DNA from: Patescibacteria group bacterium UBA1449
Lineage (GTDB): Bacteria > Patescibacteriota > Microgenomatia > UBA1400 > UBA1449
Direction of reading: 5' to 3'
Assembly: GCA_002335355.1 (NCBI GenBank)
Contig: DCTD01000068.1
Location: 1-5,813 of the forward strand
DNA length: 5,813 nt
Shown: piece by piece, positions 1 through 5,813 of the stretch
Numbering within the stretch: position 1 is the first letter of the stretch
How the letters are laid out: each line of letters begins with the position of its first letter
Translations under genes and position numbers: made by a program
The notes under the pieces: model-generated
What the model saw: the letters and a program-made list of their open reading frames with translations, nothing else
Databases searched by the model: none
Told to the model about the DNA's origin: nothing

Positions 1-669
1 GAGCAGGATCTGGATTTCCCAAGGACTTCCCTGCTTTGCCTGGAAAACACCCTCAATCGCTGTGGCGGTACCGTACTTACACAAGAATACACTTCCAGGA
101 TGTGTGCCACAGCTCATGAAAGCGGCCTTAAAGTTCATATTGACGGAGCGCGCATATTCAGCGCGGCAGTATACCTGGGCATACCGGTATCCCGGCTGGT
201 AAAAGATGCAGATTCGGTTTGTTTTTGCCTTTCCAAAAACCTGAGTGCTCCGGTTGGCTCCCTGCTGTGCGGCACGCATGATTTTATCACTCGTGCGCGT
301 AAATGGCGCCGCATGCTCGGCGGCGGGATGAGGCAGGCAGGCGTGATTGCGGCTGCCGGTATCGTTGCATTACAAACCATGGTAGAGCGCCTGGCAGTAG
401 ACCACCAAAACGCCCGCCTTCTGGCAGATGGCCTGGCTGGAATACCCGGCTTAACCATCCACCCGGAGGGGGTGCAAACCAACATCGTGCTGTTTGAGCC
501 GCCTGAAGCAGTTGAAGCAAGCATTTTTCTGCAGCAATTAAAAGAACAAGGCGTTCTGCTAAGCAGTATGGGCGGGCGCACCATCCGTGCAGTTACCCAC
601 CGCATGATAAGCCAGGAGGATATAGAAGCAAGCCTTGAGGCAGTCAGTTCAGTTGTAAAAAGCATGTAG
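1..669 (+). CDS. ltaE: Low-specificity L-threonine aldolase, 5'-truncated by window edge
   Basis: PLP-dependent (fold type I) enzyme that cleaves L-threonine or L-allo-threonine to glycine and acetaldehyde in the cytoplasm. The frame is open from base 1, so 222 C-terminal residues are present. By comparison with the E. coli enzyme (333 residues) about 118 N-terminal residues lie outside the window. Visible family motifs, numbered from the edge, are LENT(L)N near residues 14-19, HIDGAR (the Asp that pairs with the PLP pyridine nitrogen, codon 142-144), CLSK with the PLP-binding lysine (codon 235-237), GGGMRQAG, and IRAVTH with a substrate-binding type arginine (codon 586-588). Two usually conserved positions differ: ENTHN reads ENTLN, and SKG reads SKN. 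The gene ends with TAG and is followed by a non-coding gap, so it is probably not part of the glycan operon. Identification is firm; substrate preference (allo versus threo) cannot be read. Confidence 0.93.
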   Translation, partial: EQDLDFPRTSLLCLENTLNRCGGTVLTQEYTSRMCATAHESGLKVHIDGARIFSAAVYLGIPVSRLVKDADSVCFCLSKNLSAPVGSLLCGTHDFITRARKWRRMLGGGMRQAGVIAAAGIVALQTMVERLAVDHQNARLLADGLAGIPGLTIHPEGVQTNIVLFEPPEAVEASIFLQQLKEQGVLLSSMGGRTIRAVTHRMISQEDIEASLEAVSSVVKSM

Positions 670-672
670 CTG

Positions 673-715
673 TTTGTTGCGGACTGGTTCGTAAAACATT
701 AATACCAGCAACAAA
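673..715. repeat. Bulged inverted repeat just after ltaE stop
   Basis: An 8-bp arm TTTGTTGC (673-680) pairs exactly with GCAACAAA (708-715). Inside it TGGT (685-688) pairs with ACCA (704-707), leaving a 4-nt one-sided bulge (681-684) and a 15-nt loop. It begins 3 bases after the aldolase stop codon, where a 3'-end hairpin would sit. No run of T follows, so it is not a textbook intrinsic terminator. It may instead be an mRNA-stabilising or Rho-assisted 3' end, or chance. Confidence 0.35.
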
Positions 716-727
716 TACAAGTAATTC

Positions 728-745
728 CTATTAAACCTTTAATAG
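728..745. promoter_or_regulatory. 18-bp dyad, possible operator
   Basis: CTATTAAA (728-735) and TTTAATAG (738-745) are perfect 8-bp inverted repeats around a CC centre. Both length and symmetry suit a site for a dimeric helix-turn-helix repressor or activator. It lies 63 bp upstream of the membrane-protein start and about 20 bp upstream of the promoter candidate. No regulator gene is in view, and AT-rich dyads also occur by chance, so the role is inferred from position only. Confidence 0.35.
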
Positions 746-763
746 CTTACGATTAGGCAAGCT

Positions 764-791
764 TGACCAGGTTTTAAAACAGGCTTATTCT
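764..791 (+). promoter_or_regulatory. Candidate sigma70-like promoter for the + strand glycan genes
   Basis: TTGACC (764-769, 5 of 6 to TTGACA) is followed after 16 bp by TATTCT (786-791, 4 of 6 to TATAAT). Transcription would start near 798, leaving only about 10 nt before the ATG at 808. That agrees with the missing Shine-Dalgarno sequence, because the mRNA would be nearly leaderless. A 10-bp palindrome GTTTTAAAAC (771-780) fills much of the spacer. If the host were an archaeon, the TTTTAAAA at 772-779 could be read as a TATA-like element instead. The -10 match is weak. Confidence 0.3.
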
Positions 792-807
792 GTTACAGTA
801 ATTAAAC

Positions 808-2610
808 ATGACGAGTAAATTAGCCACAATTTGCGGTTTTTTCTCCCTGGGCGTTGCGTTGATGCTTGTCTGGCTCAACCCCGCTACTGGTTATGAGCTT
901 GATATCTATGGGAGCACTCCTCTTGCCACCTGGCTTCTTATTGGCGCTGCAATGGCCATCGGCGCCGGCGTCATCCTCCACCAGTTACTTACAAGTGGCT
1001 ACAAGCACAGCCGCCTCTGGATGCTGGGTTTTGCACTGCTGCTTGTTGCCCGCCTGGCATTGCTCTGGGTTCCTTATGCACGGGGTTATGTAACCTGGGG
1101 AGGCGATAACATTACCCACTGGGGCATGATAATAGATGTACTTGATACAGGGCATCTGTACAGTGAAAACTCATACCCGGTAACCCATTCCATGCTGGCT
1201 CAGGTAATCCAGCTTACCGGATTACCGATAGGAACAGTCACTAACCTGAGTACAGGGCTCTTTTCTGCCTTTTATATAGTGCTTATATACCTCCTCTCAA
1301 CCAGGGTAACCCCTAAACCCAAATACCAGCTGGCTGCAGTACTGCTGGCAGGCTTAATCATAGTTATGGGTGGCTACAACGTGTTCCTGATGCCCAATGG
1401 CTGGTCGATCCTGTTCATGCCGCTTCTTTTTTTCCTGTATTTTAGCAAGGGCAAAGGTCTGGCATTTTCATTTTCTTTTATACTGGTGCTTGCTTTATTC
1501 CCCTTCTTCCACCCTCTTTCCAGCTTGATGACAGGGCTTTCCTTCCTGGTGGTTCTGGCAATAAGCGTACTTTTATGGTATTACCTTAGCAAGAAAGCAG
1601 AGCCTGATGGTATACACCTTAATACCGGAAGGCCTTTAACACCAGCCATACTGCAATTTGTGATGCTCATACCCTGGATTCTCTCCTTCGACCGGTTCAA
1701 GCCTAACATTCGCAATATGTGGGCTCAGATAACATCTGGTGCACCCAGCCAGTTCGGAAACATCGAAGACACTCTTACCAAAATCAATATGACCGGCTGG
1801 GATACTGTTATTCTTTTCTTCAAGCTCTACGGTGTCACCACACTCATGGTGATTCTTTCTGTAACAGGCATCGTGTTTGCCCTGTTAAAACTAAAAAAGA
1901 GCGGGAAGGCAGAATCCCTTGCCCCTCTTCTGATTACAGGAAGCTTGATAATTTTCTTTGGGTTACTATATCTACTGTATCTTGTTGGTTTCCCTGGTAT
2001 GAGCAGCATCGGAGGCGGGCGCCTGCTATCCTACGTAGTCCTTTTTACCCCTTTGGTTGGAGGATACGCATTGATCCGGTTATTAAAAAATTCAAAGTAT
2101 AAGCCGCTACTGGCTATAATCACAATTATGATTGTAGGCGCAACCTCTTTTCTGGGGGTTCAGGGGCTCTATCCTGCTCCTTACCAATTACAACCCAACG
2201 GGCAGATAACCGCCCATTCTATGGCTGGCTCAGAGTGGTTTATTGAAGCTAAAAACCCAGCTCACAGCCCTGCCTGTATCATGTCACCCATAAACAGGTA
2301 CGCAGATGGCATCCTGGGCAGAAGTGAAGCCGCCAGCCGCATTGATCTTAAAAGTTCGCGAGTAATACAGTTAGAAGATCATTTTGGCTACCAGGAATAC
2401 TACACCCTGGGAGAACAATATTCAGAAGACCTTCTATTAAACATTACCAAAAAGGATAGAATAATCTATGATACTGTTTGGGAGGAAGTTGACCGGTTTG
2501 ATGAGGAGGATTTTATAAAATTAGCTCTTGATTATTCGGTGAATAAAGTTTACGACAACAATGAATTCGCAACCTACTATATTACATCAGAAACAAGTGT
2601 AACGGTGTAA
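808..2610 (+). CDS. Multi-spanning membrane protein, probable GT-C type glycosyltransferase
   Basis: A 600-residue protein with about 13 predicted membrane helices (roughly 5-24, 38-60, 70-89, 145-163, 174-192, 197-212, 217-235, 238-260, 278-294, 334-361, 371-393, 404-425, 432-452) and a soluble tail of about 148 residues. The loop after helix 3 carries WGGDNITHWG (residues 97-106). An acidic residue in the first large outer loop is typical of GT-C enzymes that use polyprenyl-phosphate sugars. The tail begins with AGSEWF near 473-478 and ends with an NKVYDN segment (579-584), an arrangement I associate with poorly characterised membrane glycosyltransferase-like proteins of polysaccharide loci. 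The start is well fixed, since an in-frame TAA lies at 799-801 and later Met codons would cut helix 1. There is no Shine-Dalgarno sequence. The TTG of the next gene is 2 bp after the stop, so the two are probably cotranscribed. Base composition drops near residue 511. Donor and acceptor are unknown; a non-catalytic membrane protein is possible. Confidence 0.75.
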   Translation: MTSKLATICGFFSLGVALMLVWLNPATGYELDIYGSTPLATWLLIGAAMAIGAGVILHQLLTSGYKHSRLWMLGFALLLVARLALLWVPYARGYVTWGGDNITHWGMIIDVLDTGHLYSENSYPVTHSMLAQVIQLTGLPIGTVTNLSTGLFSAFYIVLIYLLSTRVTPKPKYQLAAVLLAGLIIVMGGYNVFLMPNGWSILFMPLLFFLYFSKGKGLAFSFSFILVLALFPFFHPLSSLMTGLSFLVVLAISVLLWYYLSKKAEPDGIHLNTGRPLTPAILQFVMLIPWILSFDRFKPNIRNMWAQITSGAPSQFGNIEDTLTKINMTGWDTVILFFKLYGVTTLMVILSVTGIVFALLKLKKSGKAESLAPLLITGSLIIFFGLLYLLYLVGFPGMSSIGGGRLLSYVVLFTPLVGGYALIRLLKNSKYKPLLAIITIMIVGATSFLGVQGLYPAPYQLQPNGQITAHSMAGSEWFIEAKNPAHSPACIMSPINRYADGILGRSEAASRIDLKSSRVIQLEDHFGYQEYYTLGEQYSEDLLLNITKKDRIIYDTVWEEVDRFDEEDFIKLALDYSVNKVYDNNEFATYYITSETSVTV

Positions 2611-2612
2611 CC

Positions 2613-3821
2613 TTGGAAAAAATCAACCTTTGTCGCGTTTTTTTTGGTTTTATGCCTGGAGGAGGAGGTTCGGTCACACATACAATTGAGCTCAGTCAGT
2701 ATATTAATCCTTGTTTAAGCCATCAATGCTTAATATTGCCTAAAATAGAACAGGACACAAGCGAACTCGACAACAGCTTCCCTTTTAAAATCCAAAGGAT
2801 TGGGTATTGCAGGTTTATAATACTCGGGAAAATAAAACGGAATTTTCTGCCGTGGTTACCTGTCGCACCCTTGATACAATTCTCCTTTGGAATTAGTGTT
2901 ATTAAAAAAATATTATCGCTTAATAAAGCTAATGGAATAGACATCATACAGGCGCACGGGTCAGGAGTTGGTATGGCAGCAACCATCGCCGGATGGATGA
3001 TAAAAAAACCAGTCGTCTGGATGATGCATGGCACATCACAAGCCTATTCCCGCATTAGCGGCTTTTATGAAACATTACTGACTAAATTTTTTAAACCAAG
3101 CCATATGTTCGTATTAGATGACGGCTCTCCAGCCCCGGATAAATTTACCAGGTTATTAAAGCAAAGAGTAACCATAGTCTTTCATGCGATTGATACGGAT
3201 AAGTTTAAACCCAAGCCAAAGCCTATTCATTTGCTAGAAGAACTTAATATACCCAAAAACTCCTTTATTCTATTTAGCCCCCACAGCCTAATACCAGTAA
3301 AAGGCCAGGAATACGCACTAAAAGCTTTTAGAGATTTTGTATCCTCTGCCCATTCTAAGCAATTCTATCTAATAATGCTTGGAGAAGGCACATTAAAAAA
3401 AGGATTTGTAACAACCGTGAAGGAATGGGGGCTCAGTGAAAATATTAAATTTATTGACACAATCCCTAACTCTAAGATGGTTGATTATTATTCTTTGTCA
3501 GATGTAGTATTGGCTACCAGTCTTTACAGCAATATGAACCGGGCTGTTCAGGAAGCGATGGCCTGTGCGAAACCAGTTGTTGCTTTCAATTCAGGTGGAA
3601 CTAGTAAGGTTGTAATAGACGGCCAAACTGGGCTTTTAGCAAAGCCTGAAGATGTTAAAATACTGGTAAATAAAATACATTTACTATATACAAATAAAAC
3701 TTTAAGGGAAGATATCGGAAAACGTGCCAGAGAATTCATCATTCAAAATCGCAGTTGGAAAATCCGTATTGATAAAGAACTCAAAGTATTCAACGAGTTA
3801 TTAAAGCAATCTATCAGTTAA
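2613..3821 (+). CDS. GT4-family glycosyltransferase (GT-B fold), TTG start
   Basis: A 402-residue cytoplasmic, probably membrane-associated, enzyme that would move a sugar from a nucleotide-sugar donor to a glycan acceptor. The N-terminal acceptor domain opens with a beta strand and a GGGG loop (16-19), then QAHGSG (113-118) and MMHGT (137-141). The linker HAIDTDKF (191-198) stands where GT4 enzymes have a GVD-type motif. The C-terminal donor domain shows LIPVKG (226-231), QEAMACAKPVV (313-323), a GG pair and DGQTGLLA (336-343). The usual EX7E motif has Ser306 in place of the first Glu, with Glu314 kept. The TTG start is chosen because the frame closes upstream (TGA at 2562-2564) with no ATG or GTG, and the in-frame ATG at 2652 would remove the first strand. 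The 2-bp gap after the upstream stop suggests translational coupling. The C terminus overlaps the opposite-strand gene. Sugar specificity cannot be told. Confidence 0.9.
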   Translation: MEKINLCRVFFGFMPGGGGSVTHTIELSQYINPCLSHQCLILPKIEQDTSELDNSFPFKIQRIGYCRFIILGKIKRNFLPWLPVAPLIQFSFGISVIKKILSLNKANGIDIIQAHGSGVGMAATIAGWMIKKPVVWMMHGTSQAYSRISGFYETLLTKFFKPSHMFVLDDGSPAPDKFTRLLKQRVTIVFHAIDTDKFKPKPKPIHLLEELNIPKNSFILFSPHSLIPVKGQEYALKAFRDFVSSAHSKQFYLIMLGEGTLKKGFVTTVKEWGLSENIKFIDTIPNSKMVDYYSLSDVVLATSLYSNMNRAVQEAMACAKPVVAFNSGGTSKVVIDGQTGLLAKPEDVKILVNKIHLLYTNKTLREDIGKRAREFIIQNRSWKIRIDKELKVFNELLKQSIS

Positions 3822-4896
3822 AGCCTTCATAAATTTTCAATAATTGCTCACTTGTTGTATTCCAATTAAACACTTTTTCAGCTCTTACTCGTGCATTTTT
3901 AGATAATTTTGCCGCCAAGCTATTATCTTTCAATAAAAGGGTGATCGCTTCAAGTATCATAGCCTCGTCTGGTTCTACTATAACACCATTTTCCATATGA
4001 TCAATTGCCTCAGGTATTCCGCCTATATTAGTAGCAACTATTGGTTTTTCAGAAACCATAGCTTCTAAAAGAGCTAATGATACCCCTCCTTCGGATAGGG
4101 TTATATGAGTATATATGTCAGCTAATTGAAGAGGGGTAAAGATGTTCTCTACATCACCGGTAAAAACTACATGGTTCTCTATTTTCAACTCCGCTGCAAA
4201 CGCCTCCAATTCCTCTGAATAAACACCGTACCTGGTAGCTATAAGTAATAGGTTAGGAAACTCCAGCGACATCTTTTTAACCGTTTTCATCAGCAACTTC
4301 AGACCTTCGGCCTTCAACTTGTTTGCAGTAAAGCCTTGTGTTAATAATATTGTTGAATTATCGGGAATATTATATTTAAGACGAAACGCTTTAGTTTCTT
4401 CTTCATCAACCTTCGTGACACTAACCCCGGCATATGTGATAGCAGTCGTTTTAAAGCGCAAATTATATACGTTTTCAATATCGGCCTTTAACGCTTTTGA
4501 CACAAAAGTAACGCAATCACATTTATTAACTAGATTTTGCATCAACAGCTTTCCAAAACTTGATAAAGGTTTACTTGGTGATGAGTGGTAAGTATGAATG
4601 AGCCGTTTGTGAGAAAATAACTTATATAGAAAACCAGCCATCAGACAGTACCAAGAGCCATGAGAGTGAACTACCTGAGGCTTTATGTTTAACAGCCTGA
4701 TAAAGGCTTTAAAAGGAAAAAGGAATCGTGACCCGGTTATTTTATAGTTACTATCATCTGAGCCTTCGCTAAATATTACTTTGACGTCGCACCCTCGCTT
4801 TTCCAACGAGCTAGAAAGGCCTGTTAAATAGGTTTTTACTCCTCCACCGGGACTGTTTTTCCAGTAGCCTGTTATTAGCACTATTTTATTAATCAT
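3814..4896 (-). CDS. GT4-family glycosyltransferase (GT-B fold)
   Basis: A 360-residue enzyme that would transfer a sugar from a nucleotide-sugar donor during surface-glycan assembly on the cytoplasmic face of the membrane. Features in order are the first strand with PGGG (16-19), HSHG (77-80), TYHS (102-105), VSKAL (132-136), an AGV linker motif (156-158), LLTQGFTANKLKAEGL around 184-199 in the donor domain, LSEGG (267-271), LLEAM (276-280), PIVATNIGGIPEAI (285-298) and NGVIVEPD (303-310). The two motif glutamates, Glu269 and Glu278, are separated by eight residues instead of the usual seven. The ATG at 4896 is chosen because it begins exactly at the first strand. The frame stays open upstream to a TTG at 5019, but those 41 codons resemble no GT4 N terminus. 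GAAGGA on the minus strand (4912-4917) lies 15 nt upstream of the ATG, too far to be a normal ribosome binding site. The gene follows the flippase on the same strand. Confidence 0.92.
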   Translation of the reverse strand: MINKIVLITGYWKNSPGGGVKTYLTGLSSSLEKRGCDVKVIFSEGSDDSNYKITGSRFLFPFKAFIRLLNIKPQVVHSHGSWYCLMAGFLYKLFSHKRLIHTYHSSPSKPLSSFGKLLMQNLVNKCDCVTFVSKALKADIENVYNLRFKTTAITYAGVSVTKVDEEETKAFRLKYNIPDNSTILLTQGFTANKLKAEGLKLLMKTVKKMSLEFPNLLLIATRYGVYSEELEAFAAELKIENHVVFTGDVENIFTPLQLADIYTHITLSEGGVSLALLEAMVSEKPIVATNIGGIPEAIDHMENGVIVEPDEAMILEAITLLLKDNSLAAKLSKNARVRAEKVFNWNTTSEQLLKIYEGFN

Positions 4897-5048
4897 AAAA
4901 GCTATAAATAATCCTTCGTAATTAATAATAACTTCCAGGAAACAGTTGCCTTTATCAGAAACACTCTCTGACAAGAAATAGCTTACGGTGTTTTCAAATA
5001 CGCTTATTCCAAAGGTCAACTTGCAATATTATTTGGACATAGTTTTTA
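4897..5048 (-). other. Intergenic stretch between flippase and glycosyltransferase
   Basis: These 152 bp hold no convincing gene, terminator or promoter. On the minus strand there is TTGACC (5014-5019) but no good -10 hexamer at proper spacing. Small inverted repeats, TCAGA/TCTGA (4955-4971) and CCAAA/TTTGG (5009-5036), are too short to count. Most of it is an open in-frame extension of the downstream glycosyltransferase. The same orientation of both genes still makes cotranscription the simplest reading. Confidence 0.5.
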
Positions 5049-5813
5049 TTAAAGAATCTTTTTCTTTGTCGCTTCAGCTTGTACACTTCTAATAAACCGC
5101 GTATAAATCAAGACATCTGACCTCTTCAATATTAAAACATCCGAAATTCTATTTTTACTCACCCGTATAAAAAAGAGCAACACTATTATACTTGATACAA
5201 TATAGGCAACACTTGTTGCAATAGCACCGCCATTCATCCCCATTTGGGGTATCAGAATCAGATTTAACGGTATATTTACACCAAGCGTTATCACAGAAGC
5301 AAGTAAGCTTATTTTAGGCCTTCCTCTTCCAGTCATCTCGTTTGCCAGCACTTTACAAATACTTAAAGCCACCACGCCAGGGAGAAGTATCCACAAAGGC
5401 CTTACTGCCGGTAAAAACTCTTGGCCATAAAGGAGTGGTATTATAAAACTGCTCACAGCGAACAGTAAAAGCGCTAGAATAAACGTGATAAACAAAGTGT
5501 TCCTGCATACCATAGGGGTGTTCCTGTTGCTTTGTTCAGCGGTAGAATTTGAAGTTGAAGCAAAAATTACAGTCCCGACCGCTGCCGGTAAATACCACAG
5601 AGCTTCTGCCATGGAAACAGAAACAGAATAATAACCAACAATAGTTGCACTCAAAAAATGCGCAATAAGAAGCATATCGAGACGATAATTAAAAAACTGT
5701 ATTACGTTTCCTGTATATCCAACAACGCCGAATTTAAGGGTTTCATAAAAGACTCTGAATTTGAATGTAGTTAAGTTTAAGGATGCGGTCCCCCAAAGAA
5801 CCAACACGCAAAA
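5049..5813 (-). CDS. Wzx-type lipid-linked oligosaccharide flippase, 5'-truncated by window edge
   Basis: C-terminal 254 residues of an integral membrane protein of the polysaccharide biosynthesis (MOP superfamily, Wzx/PST) family, which moves undecaprenyl-linked glycans across the cytoplasmic membrane. The frame is open to the last base, and family members have roughly 430-490 residues, so about half is missing. A GTG at 5807 is in frame but is not a credible start, since the protein begins in mid-family. Numbered from the edge, visible hallmarks are YRLDMLL (43-49), VGYYSV (59-64), PLLYGQEF (126-133), PLWILLPG (139-146), MTGRGRPK (160-167), NIPLNLILIP (180-189) and GMNGGAIAT (192-200). The second half fits the polysaccharide biosynthesis C-terminal domain. 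About six membrane helices remain, followed by a basic tail ending in KKKIL. This is the first gene seen of the minus-strand group. The sugar it carries cannot be inferred. Confidence 0.9.
   Translation of the reverse strand, partial: FCVLVLWGTASLNLTTFKFRVFYETLKFGVVGYTGNVIQFFNYRLDMLLIAHFLSATIVGYYSVSVSMAEALWYLPAAVGTVIFASTSNSTAEQSNRNTPMVCRNTLFITFILALLLFAVSSFIIPLLYGQEFLPAVRPLWILLPGVVALSICKVLANEMTGRGRPKISLLASVITLGVNIPLNLILIPQMGMNGGAIATSVAYIVSSIIVLLFFIRVSKNRISDVLILKRSDVLIYTRFIRSVQAEATKKKIL

Noticed and set aside
135..665. 176-codon open frame on the minus strand
   Set aside because: It lies fully antisense to the threonine aldolase, whose motifs are unmistakable. The translated product has no recognisable features and looks like a composition shadow.
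673..720. Intrinsic terminator for ltaE
   Set aside because: The hairpin is present, but the arms are only moderately G+C rich, the loop is long and no U-tract follows, so it is listed only as an inverted repeat.
1719..2102. 127-codon open frame on + inside the membrane-protein gene
   Set aside because: It is out of frame with a clear membrane protein that continues through it, and its translation shows no family pattern. The same applies to 866-1093 (+) and 1827-2009 (-).
4319..4591. 90-codon + strand frame inside the second glycosyltransferase gene
   Set aside because: It is antisense to well-conserved GT4 sequence and has no domain signature or upstream signal. The frames at 2723-3034 (-) and 3548-3742 (-) were rejected for the same reason.
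4955..5036. Small dyads TCAGA/TCTGA and CCAAA/TTTGG in the flippase-glycosyltransferase gap
   Set aside because: The 5-bp arms with 7- and 18-nt loops are expected by chance in AT-rich DNA.
5807..5807. GTG at 5807 as the flippase start
   Set aside because: The frame is open to the window end, and the protein would lack about half of the family length, so the true start is beyond the window.
1..5813. Mobile element, CRISPR array, tRNA or toxin-antitoxin/defence genes
   Set aside because: No transposase, integrase, spaced direct repeats, tRNA-like cloverleaf or nuclease/toxin motifs were seen. All long frames are accounted for by metabolism and glycan genes.

Overview
The window is an edge of a surface-polysaccharide (glycan) biosynthesis locus beside a housekeeping amino-acid gene. 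It holds five protein genes, two of them cut by the window ends. I see no RNA genes, insertion sequences, CRISPR array or origin.

Layout. Positions 1-669 (+) are the C-terminal two thirds of a low-specificity L-threonine aldolase. A 138-bp non-coding gap (670-807) carries several inverted repeats and a weak promoter candidate. Then follow, both on + and separated by 2 bp, a 600-residue multi-spanning membrane protein (808-2610) resembling GT-C type glycosyltransferases and a GT4-type glycosyltransferase (2613-3821). On the opposite strand, running toward them, are the C-terminal half of a Wzx-type lipid-linked oligosaccharide flippase (5049-5813) and, 152 bp further along its direction of transcription, a second GT4-type glycosyltransferase (3814-4896). 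The two GT4 genes meet tail to tail and overlap by 8 bp.

How the genes may work together (inference). Cytoplasmic GT4 enzymes would add sugars to a lipid-linked intermediate at the inner face of the membrane. The flippase would move it across, and the GT-C-like protein would transfer sugars from a polyprenyl-phosphate donor on the outer face. No sugar-nucleotide synthesis gene, polymerase or ligase can be identified here, so the product is unknown. The aldolase is probably an unrelated chromosomal neighbour.

Organism. All genes look prokaryotic. By hand count on sample lines, G+C is slightly above 50% in the aldolase and the first part of the membrane-protein gene. It falls to roughly 30-45% from about position 2340 onward, a pattern common at variable surface-glycan loci. 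None of the three complete genes has a well-placed Shine-Dalgarno sequence. The threonine aldolase resembles the Thermotoga/Chloroflexota/Firmicutes type. An uncultivated bacterium, perhaps Chloroflexota, is a guess with low confidence, and an archaeon cannot be excluded. The window looks like a typical variable glycan locus rather than a new kind of system.
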